In this document: piece after piece, positions 43,926-57,109 of the stretch
How the letters are laid out: each line of letters begins with the position of its first letter
Numbering within the stretch: the first letter of the stretch is position 1
Assembly: GCA_001939145.1 (NCBI GenBank)
Contig: LSRX01000248.1
Coordinates: 90,468 to 154,467 of the forward strand
Source: Symbiodinium microadriaticum
Taxonomy: Eukaryota; Sar; Dinophyceae; Suessiales; Symbiodiniaceae
Reading direction: 5' to 3'
DNA length: 64,000 nt
Translations under genes and position numbers: made by a program
The notes under the pieces: generated by a model
Databases searched by the model: none
Seen by the model: the letters and a program-made list of their open reading frames with translations, nothing else
Told to the model about the DNA's origin: nothing

Positions 43926-44691
43926 ACCGACGTAATGCGTCGCAAACTGTCCCATCGGTTTCAAACCAACTTAGGGCTCTCCGGGAAGAGAGACTCTGGA
44001 AGACTACGGAGCGACCAAGCGAGCCTGCCTATGTTGCGTTGCCTGTGCCGTGAACCCCACCGTTTCCAGATCAGCAGCAAGGTCAGCAGTGACGTTTGCA
44101 AGATATGCAAATAACCTTGCGTTAGCATCGCTGATGAACTCTGTGATGCCCACCGTGGGCATGTCACCACACAGCAATGATCCCGATGAATGATGGCTTT
44201 CAGATTGGCAGCGTTAGCCTTATAATTTGCGATCGCGGGCATGGGCTTTGCCAACTGTGATCTGGCCCCTCATCGGGAATTCCAGAACGACACACACTTT
44301 GGCTTGGCGCTGCAGTGAGCGACCGACAAGACAAGACAGAGACAGAACGAAAAACAGGCTTCAGATTAGCGGGGGTGATCGTGCACACAGCACATCATTC
44401 TAGAAACAATGCATTGCGAGTGTAATGTGTACTAGGTCACAAACGGCAGGTACACAGTAGTGATCAGCCACTGCATCCACTCCAGTGACTTCATCGCTGG
44501 AGCAATGGTCTCACTGAGAGGTCGCCATGTACAGGCGTGCGCACACACACAACAGACGCATAGCGCAGTGACCTTTCCAGACACACACATACACACACAA
44601 ACGTCAAAAGGACAAACACAACTACGCAGACACGCAACTAAAGCAGGGGCAACAGCCTGTCCGTGAGCTGCGAGGATAACCCGCAGCGAGC

Positions 44692-45031
44692 CATGGGGGA
44701 TGAGGAGGGGACCACCAGGAGCAAGGCGGCAGCGCCAAGAGTGTCGTTTGCAGAGGCAGCCAGGAAGGGAGCGAAGGCGAGGTGCAAGGGTGCACCCAAA
44801 AACGGCAAACCCGCCGGCCAAGCGAAAGGTGGAGGAAAGCATGGAAAGCAAGGTGAGAAGGGCGGCAAAGGAAAGGACGAAGCGGTCCATGAGGGGCCGT
44901 TTGACATAGAAGGCGGTGGGACGTTGACGTTCGTGGAACGGCAGATGATTTTTGATCAAACTGCCGTATCCACCTCAACCGCAGCAGCAGACACCTCCTT
45001 CGAAAGCTGCAGCTGCAGCTCGAAACGGTGA
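44692..45031 (+). CDS. Basic Lys/Gly-rich unknown ORF
   Basis: From the ATG at 44,692 the frame reads a short acidic start, then PRVSFAEAARKGAKARC and a Gly/Lys-rich stretch (GKPAGQAKGGGKHGKQGEKG), then a more ordinary segment containing FDIEGGGTLTFVERQMIFDQ. The SFAEAARKG motif recalls ORF1 proteins of some retroelements, but the match is short. Basic composition would suit nucleic acid binding. No confident family. Confidence 0.3.
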
Positions 45032-45063
45032 ACCACCAGCACCGCCGCCTCGCGGACCGCCAC

Positions 45064-45260
45064 AGGCGAGGGCGGGCGCAACCACACCCACACCCACACC
45101 CACACAAAAAATACAAAAAAACACATCTACCGCGCAAACCGCACCAACCCACCAACATCCACCCACAGCCACCCACACCAACCCACCGACACCCATGCAC
45201 GGACACAAGCACTCTGCAGGCGCTCGCGTGTGCAGGCGTGTGGGTGCATGTGCGGGTGTG
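45064..45260. repeat. CCACA/CCCACA low-complexity DNA
   Basis: Imperfect CCCACACC-type repeats running into GTGTGCGGGTGTG-type sequence, the complementary composition, near 45,230-45,260. Confidence 0.75.
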
Positions 45261-45264
45261 TAGG

Positions 45265-46620
45265 GTGAGGAACGTTCTCGAGCTAAATTGGGAGATTTTC
45301 GGGATGCGAATCGCCTTGTGGGTTTACCCAGGGCAGGCATGAGTGCAGCATTGCAGTACCATGGTTTCAAGAGCCACCAAAGTCGCAGGTAGACTCAGAC
45401 ATAAACCACAATGAATGTGGTGCACATGAAACATCATTGGCGGTCAACGACAACACGCACAGTTTGTCGTATTACACTCCAGGCGGAGACTTACGCACTG
45501 CAGGCAGCGGTTGAATCAGGAGACAAGTTGAGATCGACGGTTTGCGAACTGCGCCGGCAACTCCCCTGCCTCAAGCAAGGACTGACTTGACGACATCTCT
45601 GGGCAGACCATCTCAGCTCATGCCAAAGCAGCAAGGTATCGGACATTCGATTGAGCACAGAGTGGGAAGCGATGAGACAACAGTTATGGCATCATGACAC
45701 CACGACGTTCGAGCTCTACGCACTTCACGTTGACCAGCTGCGATGGACCGATACGGCCACGCAAGCAGCAGATGCCGAAGTCCATGAAACCACGTCAGTA
45801 ATTCCAAATGATGCGTGATGCAAGAGTTCAGCTGAGCGATCCAGATAAGAAGCTCGAGAAGGGAGCAAACAAGTGAGAAATCACATTTTGTCCAGAACCA
45901 GGACTACTGAGCTAGGGGGGAATTGCGGGAATTTATTGACTTTAGTAACACTATATAGTACTATAGTAGAAAATCAGCAGCTCAAACACGCATGGTAGTA
46001 GACCGCGCTGTCATGGCTCCATGAGTATTCCGAGAATTATCGAATTGTCGTTTGAAAACTGTACTTGTCGTTCCGTCCCAAATTGCGTGCGGATGTATAC
46101 GGGAAGCGAAAGGAAAAGAAGGCTGTAACGACGCTTGGAGGTTGCAGATCATCTCACGGCTTCTGAGGCAGAGCTCGAGTTGTCGCCATGCCACGAAGTG
46201 CTAAGCTCAGGGTGCTTTCGTGCGTTTCCGGTACGCTCTGCGGCAAACGCCCGCTGCTATGTGTCGGAGGTGGCGCGCAAAAGACAGCTTTCTCAAGTTC
46301 TGATGAAGGACACCTTCGTGAGTGCTGCATATCGGCATGTTTGCATAATTGGCTCCATTCAGGAGAGATGAGCAATGCTTTCATCCAGTCCCTGAAGGCC
46401 CTTCGCCCGTCGTGCTGATGTAATATCTGCATACATAAAATGTTCTAGAACATAATACTACGAAAACGGGCGCTCGGTTTCAATATGTTTCAATGCAGTA
46501 TGTATATGAAAAGCATAGGAGTAATGTAGGCAATGAGGCTGTTTTGTCAGTCCTTGTTGAGTGCATACATTAAACTAGACATGGTCTTTTCGGACAGCAA
46601 ACGTACAAGCCCACAGGCAC
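45265..46620. other. About 1.35 kb without recognisable gene
   Basis: Only short ORFs below 100 codons with no motif. AT content rises after 45,900. Confidence 0.4.
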
Positions 46621-46629
46621 GCACAGAGA

Positions 46630-47460
46630 TGCATGTATGTATGTACGTACGTACGCACTTATGTATGTATGTTCGTATGTATGCATGCATGTATGTACGT
46701 CTGTATGTATGTATGTATCTATGTGTATCTATACGTATTTATGCACTTGTATGTATGTATGTATGTATGTATGTATGTATGTATGTATGTATGTATAGGT
46801 AGGTAGGCACTCAAGCAGGCATAGGTAGGCATGTGTGAATATGTATCAGCATGTATCTGTTCAAAGTATATGTATATATATATATACATACAGGAAAAGA
46901 AGGGGGCACCTTGAAATAATTGAAAAGCATTGAAGTATAGGCGATAGGTGTTAGAAAATGTCACAAGTAGGGTGAACTGCACCCCGATCCACGTAGACAA
47001 ACACTTTGTCCTTCCATTTATCCATCTGCCCATTTATCGGTCTGTCGATCGTCTATCTGTCTATCTATTTATGTGTCTGTTTATCCATCTATCTACCAAT
47101 CTATGTGTGTATGTATAAACATACATACATACATACATACATACATACATACATGCATACATACATACATATGTACATACGTACGTACGTGCGTACGTAT
47201 GTATACATACATACATATATATGTATACATGTGTATATATATATATATGTGTGCCATTCCTCCATTTTGACATATACGTGTATGGGTGTACATATTACAT
47301 ATATACACATACATATATATATATGTACCTGTATATATAAAAGTATATGTGCATTTATTTGCATATGCTGCATATATATATATATATATATATATCATAT
47401 ATATATATATATATACGTATATATATATATACATATTCATATGCACGCATGCATACTTGT
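46630..47460. repeat. TATG/CATA tetranucleotide and (TA)n arrays
   Basis: ATGT/GTAT tetranucleotides at 46,630-46,800, complementary ACAT tetranucleotides at about 47,118-47,215, and several TA runs to 47,440. The opposite orientation of the two tetranucleotide arrays would allow pairing. Confidence 0.9.
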
Positions 47461-47829
47461 GTACATAATGTCGCAGTGGGTTTAAGTCAGTGGGCATCTA
47501 GAACGTTTGTTTATCAGGGAGTTGTTCATCACGTTGCGAGTTTTGCCCAATGGTTATTTTTCGGCTTGGCTTTTCCTGTTGCTAATGTGCAATCTTCGGA
47601 ATTAATTCAGTACATAACCTACTAACAAGAGACACCGGAGAAAACTCACTGGAGCTGGCTGGTCGATTGTGGGGGGAGTGTAGGATGAAGGAAAAGTCTT
47701 CAAGATGAAAGTAATGGTACTTATCCTGGAGTGATCGGGTTTTGGTTTCGAGGTTTTGTGGGCTTAAAATCCCCCCGTAATACCCCTGAACTGTGCCAGT
47801 TCTGTACTGCGATTGACTGCTCGACTATT

Positions 47830-48415
<586 letters not shown>

Positions 48416-48419
48416 ACAT

Positions 48420-51000
48420 ACCGTGCACCCTTGTGTCGAGTGAGCCTATCACCCTCTACAGCGCCGGGGCACACACTCCCTCTACAGCCCCCACCCCCTA
48501 CTGTCTGCGGGAGCACGTTGTTCAGACCGAGGGAAATGGTTGCGGGGGTGGGGTCCCCCCCACAAGAGAGATATTCTCAAAAGAAAGGCCGAAGTCTGCA
48601 TTTGCCTCACTTTTGCGTGGCTTCGTGCTCCTGAAGGACATGCGTGGTGGCTTTGTCGTCGTTGTGGCCCCACGAAGGCCGCAGCTGGTCCAGAGCCCGG
48701 TCCGGTTGGGGGCAAGTGTCGGCCCAGCAGCTCCTTTGCTTAGGCAGCTGTGGCGCGCGCTGCCGAGGAGGTGCCACAAGCCGCTGTGAGAGATTCACGG
48801 CGTTGCAAGCACAGAGAGCGTTTCGAAGGCATGCTAGCGCCGGGCGACACGGAAGAATGCACGCTCTCAGCGAGTCGAATCCACCGGGGAGCTCGAGTAT
48901 CGAATCATCCAAATCACGGTCCAGCTACTGTTTGCGATTCTCCCACGCTACCAAAGTGCAAGTTATTGGAAATTCTGTCTCGGTGCAAGTCTTCAAGTCG
49001 ACGACATTCGACGATGGAAGACCCTAATGCTTGCATTGCCATGGCAACTTCCACAAGCGATTCATCAAGTCCGAAACGCAATGAAGATCCCGCACGCTGT
49101 TGTAGGATCCTGACTAGGAAGACCCTGCGACATGAAAGGTCCCCCAACTCGGTGGAAACCCCGATATGAAGCCATAGGGTTCCGGCACACTTGTTCCCCA
49201 TAATTGCTGTCGATGCCGTCATCATCCAACGCCAAACAGTTGGGCAGGGTCTCAAGGGAGTGGGCATACCATTTGTGGACATGTGTTCAATCCGTCGGCT
49301 TTGCTTACTCAGTTTGCTGGACTCGCGATCTCTCCTGCTGTTTCGACTCTTACTAACGTAGCCGAAACAGCATGGGGGACCATGACTCCGGCAAATGCAG
49401 ACATACAACTCAACGCACGTGCTCGAATGCTGTGACATGTCATGAAAAGTTGGCACTCGGCACTTGCATTCAATCGTACTACTACACAGTGCTCGCTTTA
49501 AGTCCAATGTTGACACCACATGTTCACTGAGTGCTGTCGTATCATGACTGGATGTCCTCCGGCTAAGCCTTCCTGTCGCATGGCTGATGCGCTGGCCTCC
49601 TGTTGACTCCTTTGGCCTTCTTTAGACATGTCCTGCCGGGAGGTTGACAGCAAGATGGGCTTCATTCTTCTCAATGCTCGCCTTCGCGGAGTTCGGAAAG
49701 ATCCGTTGCGCCAGGAAAGCAGCTTCTAACCGCAATGAGGTCCTTGCTTGGCCACACTGCCAAACTGTGTACAACTTTCCCAAGCTGACTCACTTGAACA
49801 GGAGGTTTCCGACGGTTTCAACGCAGCCTTTCACGTTCGCCTCTGTGGAAGAGAGGGAGAAGGCTTAGTGTACAGAGCCCTGCAGGCAGGACCAAAACCA
49901 CCAGCTGCCGCAAGCCACGATGTCCTCCGTCTTTCTGGCAGGATGGCAGCTCACCTTGGATTCTTGTCGTGGGCTTACCGGATGCGTACCGATTAACTTG
50001 GTTGCTGCAACCCACCTTTGACATTCTTTCGAGGGCTCATTGCCGATCTCTGCATAGTTGTGATCGAGGGCTTCCTGCAACATCCTTCGGCTAAGTTCCC
50101 GTCGAGTGCATGCAAACACTCTAGGTACAGGGCGACCATGACCGTGCTCACAGAAGATCACATCAGTGCTATCATCGTCATTATCATCGTTTTGATGGCC
50201 ATGCATACGATCCTGCCCTGTCCGATCCCGAACCCGTATACACCTGCATTCAGCGGCACAAGGGAGTTCGCGCCCAATATCCAAGTCTGACAGCCGCCAG
50301 CTGCTGAGGCACGCCGGAAACTCCCAAGCACGATCGCAATGGAGGCCTTCATGTCGGGATCCGAAGGGCGCAAACTCTACACGTTGACATTGCCTTTAAG
50401 TTCAACTTCGTGCTTCTGCCGTGGCCAGGTTGGACGAAGCTTCGACGAGCCTTCCGACGCGCGGATCAATGAGTTGTTCCCAAGCCGAGCGTGAACTCGT
50501 GGATTCGTTGACCAAACAGCTTGTGCGACCGTGGGGTCAAGCAGGAGAAGCGGGAGAGGGCACATACTGCGCGACCCAGTGCCTCGAGCCAGCGCCAAGT
50601 CGGAGTGCTCCGACGTTCTGCGGTGTCCGGAAGCAGTGGAGCTGGTAGTAGCTGGTGAAAAAAGGGCGTGCACAGTCTGCACATCCCAGAGTTGTTGCAG
50701 CGATGCAGCTGGCCGTGTTGGGGTGCAGAGGCCCTGTAGTGGCCAGACTTGCAACTGCCAGGATGGCAAAGGTCTCGCAACTCTCATTGCAGAGGTCGGG
50801 ATGCCAGCTGAGCCACTGCTGAGCCACTTGCAGTAGTTTCACCTGCAGCAAATTTTCTCGGAGGAGTCAGAAGACCTTTGGCATCTTTTCAACCTGAGCA
50901 TGCCTGCTTCCTAGCAGAGAAGCATCTCGGCTCTCGTTGCCCAAGCCTCTTGTTTCGAATTGCTAAGGAAGGGTGACACCATTAAGGCCATGACATACCG
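48420..51000. other. About 2.6 kb without recognisable gene
   Basis: ORFs up to 200 codons occur on both strands (48,750-49,169 plus, 48,914-49,519 minus, 49,865-50,284 minus), none with a recognisable motif. Confidence 0.35.
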
Positions 51001-51063
51001 CAAGGCTCACAGAGAGAGAGAGAGAGGCCTCCCTATGCTCGGGAGAGAGAGAGAGAGAGAGAG

Positions 51064-51085
51064 ACCGTAGCCATTTTGGCTCAAG
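51064..51085 (+). other. Exact dinoflagellate spliced-leader sequence in genomic DNA
   Basis: All 22 positions fit the consensus (first base A is permitted by D). It is preceded directly by a GA tract and followed by TACTG. An SL RNA gene would carry an extra G before the TA to make a GT donor, so this is a leader relic that was copied back into DNA. Confidence 0.9.
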
Positions 51086-51386
51086 TACTGCACCTTTGTG
51101 GGCGGGGCTGTTCACCCTCCTCGCATCGGGGAGGAGGCGGGGGCTTGACCTGGACTGTTACTCCAGGGGAGCCTTCTTGCCTTCTGGCAGGTGACCTGGT
51201 TACTGCAAGCACCTCAACCCGCAAGCTCTTGAGGAGAGGGGACAAATCATTCCGAGCACCAGGACTACGCATTTGTTGCCATGCCGCCCCTCCCGTACGT
51301 CCTGTCTGGGTGGGGGAGATCGCCACCTCAGTGATCGTGACTTGGGCAACGAGGGCGACCTTGTGACCTTCACACTACGTGGTGCA

Positions 51387-52390
51387 ATGGAGGGGAGATG
51401 TCGTCTATGCAGACATGGTGGGGGGACCTGCGCCATCGGCTTCAGGAAAACTCATGACAGGACGGACCCCGAATGTAGGCTTCATGGGTCTACGGCCAAA
51501 GGCAACACACCTCTGGCTTTGCCGCGCGGGGAGGACCAACTTGGAGATAAAGGTCCCGCGTCGACTCGGCCTCTTGCCGACATGACGGCATTTGCAACGA
51601 GGCGGGGGCTGACCTTACTATATGAGCCCGAACCCTTGGATGAGTGGATCGGGCGAGACATACAACAGCAAAGCAACAGACACTACCAAGACATGGTGAC
51701 CGGGGGAGTCCTCACCACAGCCAAAGCCAAAGCATACCGAGCCTTCCAAGCACGACAGACACAAAGAGCGCAATGCAGCGGGAGGACGGCGGACAAATTG
51801 GTTCGCATCGTGGACAAATACCTCCCGCTACAGGCAGAAGAGACCCGGATCTATGTCGGGCGTTTTCCTCACCACGCAAAAAAGCTCCTGAGACAAGCAA
51901 GACAGACGTGTTCGCAGAAAACTGCGAGCAAGCCGGGGGGGAAACCGTGCAGCCACTGCCGTGCCACCGACAGCAACTTCTCGAGGGGGAACCCGCACTA
52001 CTACCACCATGACACCGACAACAACACGGAGGAAACCCGCGATGCAAGAGAGCATCATGTGACAAATGCATCGACGGGGGCGCCTGTGGACAGCCCTCCA
52101 GACTAGGGGGGAAGCAGCGACGATGACAGCCAAGAAGGCCAAAGTCTGGGCCACAACTGGCCGTGGGGAGCCGCAGGCAGGCCGTCGGACCGGGCCAGCA
52201 GCTTTGGTGCAGAACCATCGGCGGAACCACCACGCGTGACACGCAAGACTACAACGAGGACCATGCCGATGGGATGGGGATTGAGCTTATCCCGAACCAC
52301 ATGTGGCAGAACGTCCAGCAGGTCCAAGCACATATGGCACGTAGCCGCAGCGCCAGGGGGAGACAGTGCAGCTATGGCAGACGACAGTGA
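51387..52390 (+). pseudogene. CCCHCH protein, copy B (stop plus frameshift)
   Basis: The ATG at 51,387 gives the same N-terminal layout as copy A: C5, C8, C15, H23, C30 and H33 at identical positions, with GFRKTHDRTDPECRLHG. The helical block follows (RPLADMTAF, LDEWIGRDI, LVRIVDKYLP, TRIYVGRFP). A TAG at 52,104-52,106 replaces the Trp codon present in copy A (PPD-W-G in A, PPD-stop-G here). Beyond it, similarity continues in frame (AAGRPSDR) and then, after a two-base frame change near 52,250, in another frame (IELIPNHMWQNVQQVQAHMA). Two lesions therefore separate this copy from a full-length product. Function unknown, as for A. Confidence 0.7.
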
Positions 52391-52964
52391 AAGAGGGGTG
52401 GTACCCTCTCGCAGTTTTTGACCTCGCTTCGGGGGAGCTTCACCGCTCTGGAGGCTACGCTCGCACATGGAAAAAGTTCCGAACGGCAACGTCCGAGGGG
52501 GGATTCCAGAGATTACTTTCAAGGTGTGATTTCTCTAACATGCAATGGCAAACCGGGCCACTTAGCCCCAAGTCCTAAATTTTTTCAACTCCCCTGTCGT
52601 ACTCTGATAAGAATTCGGGGGACTGAAGGCACCAATTCGACTTCATACAAACCTTGACAAAACCGGGGGAAACAGAGCACGCTTTTCCTTCATCCCCTTT
52701 TCCGTTTCGAGCCCACCCACGATGTGGGGACGCACAACTAATTCTACTGGTTTTGGCCAGCTTCACTCGGTTTGTTTGCAGTTTTTCAGCTGTTGCGTCC
52801 CCTGATACCCCGTGACAACCGGGGGGCCAAAACATTTCGTTCCTGTATAGACGAGCCTCTTATGGCGAGAAACCATAAGAGGAGAGAAGACACCCGAAGG
52901 ACTGCGGGTGCGTGTTCGCGCGCAGGGGGGGGCGCTGGACCGCTTCGCTCCCATGTCCCTGTAG

Positions 52965-53014
<50 letters not shown>

Positions 53015-53015
<1 letters not shown>

Positions 53016-53920
53016 GACAGAAAGAACGAGAGAGAACCCAACGACAAGATGGAAGAGTTGCCACGACGAGAAAAAATGGACCTCCCCCCGAGACAAGACC
53101 AAGTGGCTGCGTGCCGTGAGGCTCAACCATGTGTCCATACCCCTAGCTAGCTGGCTGCTGGCAAGGAAGCGGGAGAACCCGTGGGTGAGGTCTTGAGTTT
53201 GCGGGTTGCTTGTGGCTTGCAGGGGCTCTGAAGCACAGGTGTCATTCAGCAGGCAGCAGTCGGACCAGGTAGGTAGCGGTTGGTGGCGAAGTGAGGCTGT
53301 TGGGTTACTCCTCGCTCCTCAGGCGCGCTGAAAGGAAAGGGTGACGTGATGTGACGGCAAAACGGGGTGTTTGACACTGTTCGCACGACTTGCGTCTTAA
53401 AGCAACGCCATTGCTTTGGGATTTCATGCGGCAGTCGAAGAAAGCGGGAGCGGCAAAGAAGCCCACCACCGCCCGCCATGTCTCGCGGAGATCGCCCCAA
53501 AGCCACCTTACTCCGAAACCAGCAAGGGGTGGTCGGGTTGGGTGGCCAAGGGCACACTGCCACAATAGACATCCAGGACAGAATGGAAAGACGTGACTAG
53601 CGGCCAGCCATACCGCCTTTGACAATGTCCAGGCACGTCCAGGCCGCAGAGGCAACTCTCTTTCCATCTTTGCTGAAGACCGGGCACGAGTGCGAGAGAG
53701 GGAAAGCAAGCTTGGACCTTCACCGACGGTTTGGGTGCACCTCAGGCACCTGCCTTAACCCTGAAGAGCAAGAGCAGCCATGGGATTTCATTGTGTTGTG
53801 CTGTGTTGCACGTGTCATGGCAGTGCACTTGCGGCCTGTCTGTCGGCTCCATAAAATTGGGGGAGGAGGATTAGTTTGGCAGGGTGTCTGGAGTTTCCGT
53901 GCAGCTTGTCTTCGCTGCAG
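53015..53920. other. No recognisable gene
   Basis: GA-rich DNA at the left edge, then short ORFs on both strands. A basic frame at 53,390-53,596 has no motif. Confidence 0.4.
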
Positions 53921-53922
53921 CC

Positions 53923-56900
53923 ATGACTCCAACTGTGCCACCCTCTAGCAGCGCGAAGCGCCGATTGGTTGGGCTCGACGTCATGCGAGGCATAACGATG
54001 GAGCAGACCTTAGTGAAGCTCGCATCGACAAAAAAGGATTCCCCGCACTCAAACTGAATTGCCTAATCTTACTCCGCCCTCTAAGGCTGTGATGCTGGTT
54101 GTGGACGTCGCTGGCGATGCATATCCCAGCATTGGACATGCTGCCTGGGATGGTTTACACCTCGCAGATTTCGTGATGCCTTACTTCCTGCTCATCTCCG
54201 GCATCAGTGCAGCACTCTCTCCGGCAGCGGGTCTGCAATGTCAACTAGAGCTTTCTGATCGGCCGCTCTCCCTGCCAAGCTCCTCCGTTGTCCATTCTCT
54301 CGCAGTTAGCACGGCACTTGGAAGTCGAACCAGGTTCACCCAATGCAGCGTGCAGGGCACTCAGAGCTCTTGACCAACTGTGAGAGCCGTTCCTGTAGCT
54401 GCTGGAATTCACCCGACCATAGCCCTAAGTTGAATCGAGGCTTCAGTGCTTGGCCGGGTGCTCTTGCGTTTCCTGAGGCTCTTCCTTGTAGGCCGAAGAC
54501 TCGAGCAGCGACAGCACTAGCTACGAGATGCGACCCTCCGTCTGTTTGACCCAGGTCTTGCCGTGCAGGGCAGCGCCTTTCATGTGACCAAGGCTGGCAC
54601 GTTCTCGGTTCTTGCCAAAAGACGCTGTTTGGCTTCGGATGCCAGGCAGGTCCACTTCTTGTTTTTGATCTCGCCACCTTCCGCGTGATGGGCATTCTGC
54701 AGTATCTCGTCTGCTTCACAGTGCTTCGGGACGTGCGGCTTTGCGGTCGTCTCTTTCTCAAATGCCAGGCGAATTGCGGTGGTGTTTCTTGCAGATGCTC
54801 GGCATGGTTTGATCTAGGTCATCTCGAAAAGGTCAGTCGGCCTCAGATTGCCGTACGTCAATGCTAGATCTTATGTAATCCGCACGACCAGGTCATGATC
54901 ATTGATCTTTACATCCCTGGCTCCCGCAGTAGAGCCAGTGACAGTGAGCTGCTTCAACAGCAGTCTGCAGGAAGCTTTACATTCATCCAGCCTGGGTTCA
55001 CGCGTCATGCAGTGCTGATTCACTGTTCCACTTTGCAGCCACAGCCTTAAAAGACCAGGTCCTAAGATGTCCTAAGGCACGCAAAGGCAGAGCGTGAGAT
55101 GATCGGTAGGACACAGTGTGGCCGGAGGACACCGCTTTGATCTGGGTCTTCGGCTTCTTGCGGATTCGCGGTGGCAGTGGGCAGTGGCACAGAGGCAGCT
55201 AATATCATCTAGTCAGAGAGTGGTGACGTGTCTCGGTCCCATCTAAGGTCGTGCTCCTGATCGTCGGGCTCGGCGGTCTGCTCACTTACGTAGTGAAACC
55301 CCCGGCTTCCTGGCCTGCCTGTTCCGGCGTGCTCTTTGGGCCTGACGATCCAGAGATTCTGCGCAAGAATCTTGTCGGCAGGTGCACGGCATGTGCTACG
55401 ACAGGAGTACAACAGGCAACTGCAAGGAGCTCTCCGGAGCCGAGCCGCGCCAAATCTCGGAGAAGTTTGGCAGAGGAAAAACCGGCTCAGCCGTTGGGGG
55501 ACTCGTGTCCTTAAACTTGCGCAGAAGGTCAGTCAGTTTCTTGGAAGGGTGGGCGGTGAGCTCTGCAAGCGTGAATGACAACTGGCATAGCGTTGGAATA
55601 CCACAACTGTCAAAAGGAGCTAGTGCCCGCTCACGAATGCTCCGGCACAGCACGCCTTCTGGTGGGTTTGCCAGCTACTGCCAGCTGGTGCAGGAGCCGT
55701 TGTCTCCATTTCGGCATGTCAGTAATGAGGCAGGCCGATCTAAGGACCTCCGAAGGATACACTGGAACATCTAGCAGGGTATTGCCATGCAAGCAGATGG
55801 AGCCGGCTTTTTTCGTACTAGAGAGTGAAGGGCATTTAAGTGTGGCGAAGCGCGTTTGGACTGGCGAACTGCTCACTCCTCAGGATGGGATGTAGCAGCG
55901 TGGGCTGGCTGGACAGCTGTGTGTTGGGCATCAACCATCTTTACATTGTCGGAAACAATGTGAGTCCAACTGCTGCGGCAAGCTTCGGCTTCGACCCTGA
56001 GGCCCTGCGGGATCGCAACGGCGGATCATGTCTTCCAGCTGTGTTCCCTGCAGGGCATGGTGACGACTTTGAGCGCGGTGTTGCCCATGTTCTTGGGTCT
56101 ACACATTGGGCACGCCTGGAGACTGCTGAAGTCTGCGGAAGAGGTCATTGTACACTGGACAATGCTAGCAGCGTTTTGCACAGTGGCCGGAATTTCCATG
56201 TCGGGCTGGCTGCCTTTCAACAAGCGGCTTTGGTCGCCCTCATACAGCTTCTTCACCTCCGGCACTGCCATCCTGATGCACCTTAGAGTGCAGTAGTACT
56301 TAGCACCATCAAATCACTGGCTCGCTCCGTCAGCATCTGTGGCACACTTTGGATCGCAGTGACGACAGGAGCGATTCACCTGCCTCGATTGATAGGATCT
56401 ACATCACACCCGAAACGGCTTGACATGGTTGTGGCCATTCGGGCGAAAGGCTTGAGTCAGTGTCTTAGAGATTAGTCTTCCGCCGTACATCTTGATTTGT
56501 CGCTGCTTTCTGCTTGCACGATGGAAGACAGCTTCGCCACAGCAGCACAACCAGTACAAGAGCGCACCGAGGGATGTTTCTTCGATTCGCCTGCGCCTCG
56601 GAAGATGAGATAAGGTATGCGCTGCTTTACTTCGCCTGCGACGTCTTGGCACAGCGCCCAAGTTTCTGGGGACGAGCAGCTCTTCGCTTCGCCCCGCTTT
56701 ACGCACCTTTCCGCTGGTGCCTCGCCTGTGAGCATCCGTCAGCTGTCTGGAAGTCACAGCGAAGGTCCATTGAGAGTTTGCATGTGTTGGAATGCCGCCC
56801 TTTTGAGGTTGGGAAGCAACTGATCCTTGGGTGGTTTCAGGCTGACCTGTTTGCTTGCACAAATGTCTGTATTTGTCGAAGCAGGGGTTGAAACCGCTCT

Positions 56901-57103
56901 GCCTCAGCCAAGGCATACTCTTCTTCGTGCTGTCAGACTGTTGCGGAGTGTTCTCGTGGTTTCTGCAATTCATCGCCTGGGGTCATCCAGCAGGTGAACA
57001 CAATGTTGTACACTGGTTTCGGAAGCAGCTCCTAAGGTCACTTTGGCTGAGCCAGCATAGCAGCATAGCTTTGCCTGTGCTCCGCTTTGCTTCGGTCGCT
57101 TGA
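53923..57103 (+). CDS. HGSNAT-like acetyltransferase membrane protein (multi-exon)
   Basis: Exons of the heparan-alpha-glucosaminide N-acetyltransferase family (multi-pass membrane proteins that move acetyl from acetyl-CoA across a membrane; lysosomal in animals). From ATG 53,923, KRRLVGLDVMRGITM matches the family start R..SLDVFRGLT. 54,086-54,230 continues AVMLVVDVAGDAYP, then IGHAAWDGLHLADFVMPYFL, which includes the conserved His-x-x-W-(N/D)-G active-site region. 54,655-54,730 gives FRVMGILQYLVCFTVL (family: R..GVLQR...Y). 55,895-55,950 gives VGWLDSCVLGINHLYI and 55,985-56,015 FGFDPEAL. 56,057-56,290 gives MVTTLSAVLPMFLGLHIGHA and LPFNKRLWSPSYSFFTSGTA, both diagnostic. 56,911-57,035 gives hydrophobic FFVLSDCCGVFSWFLQF and EHNVVHWFRKQLL, fitting the C-terminus. 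Introns lie between. Some exons are not located. The substrate in a dinoflagellate is unknown. Confidence 0.75.
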
Positions 57104-57109
57104 GCCTCA

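Larger units (their letters stand above)
51030..53010 (+). mobile_element. Element B: diverged relative of element A with intact spliced leader
   Basis: Landmarks match element A in order: TCCCTATGCTCGGGAGAGAG, GA tract (to 51,063), spliced leader, a 5' segment with GDLVTA and STST codons, the CCCHCH ORF, GAATTCGGGGGAC then CAATTCGA (52,611-52,640) and a terminal GA tract (52,967-53,010). Protein identity to A is roughly a third to two fifths by eye, so the two copies are old or belong to different subfamilies. No enzyme of mobility is encoded. Confidence 0.6.

Noticed and set aside
51064-51085. Spliced-leader RNA gene
   Set aside because: The base after CTCAAG is T, so no GT donor follows, and no Sm-site-like intron is evident; a leader relic fits better.
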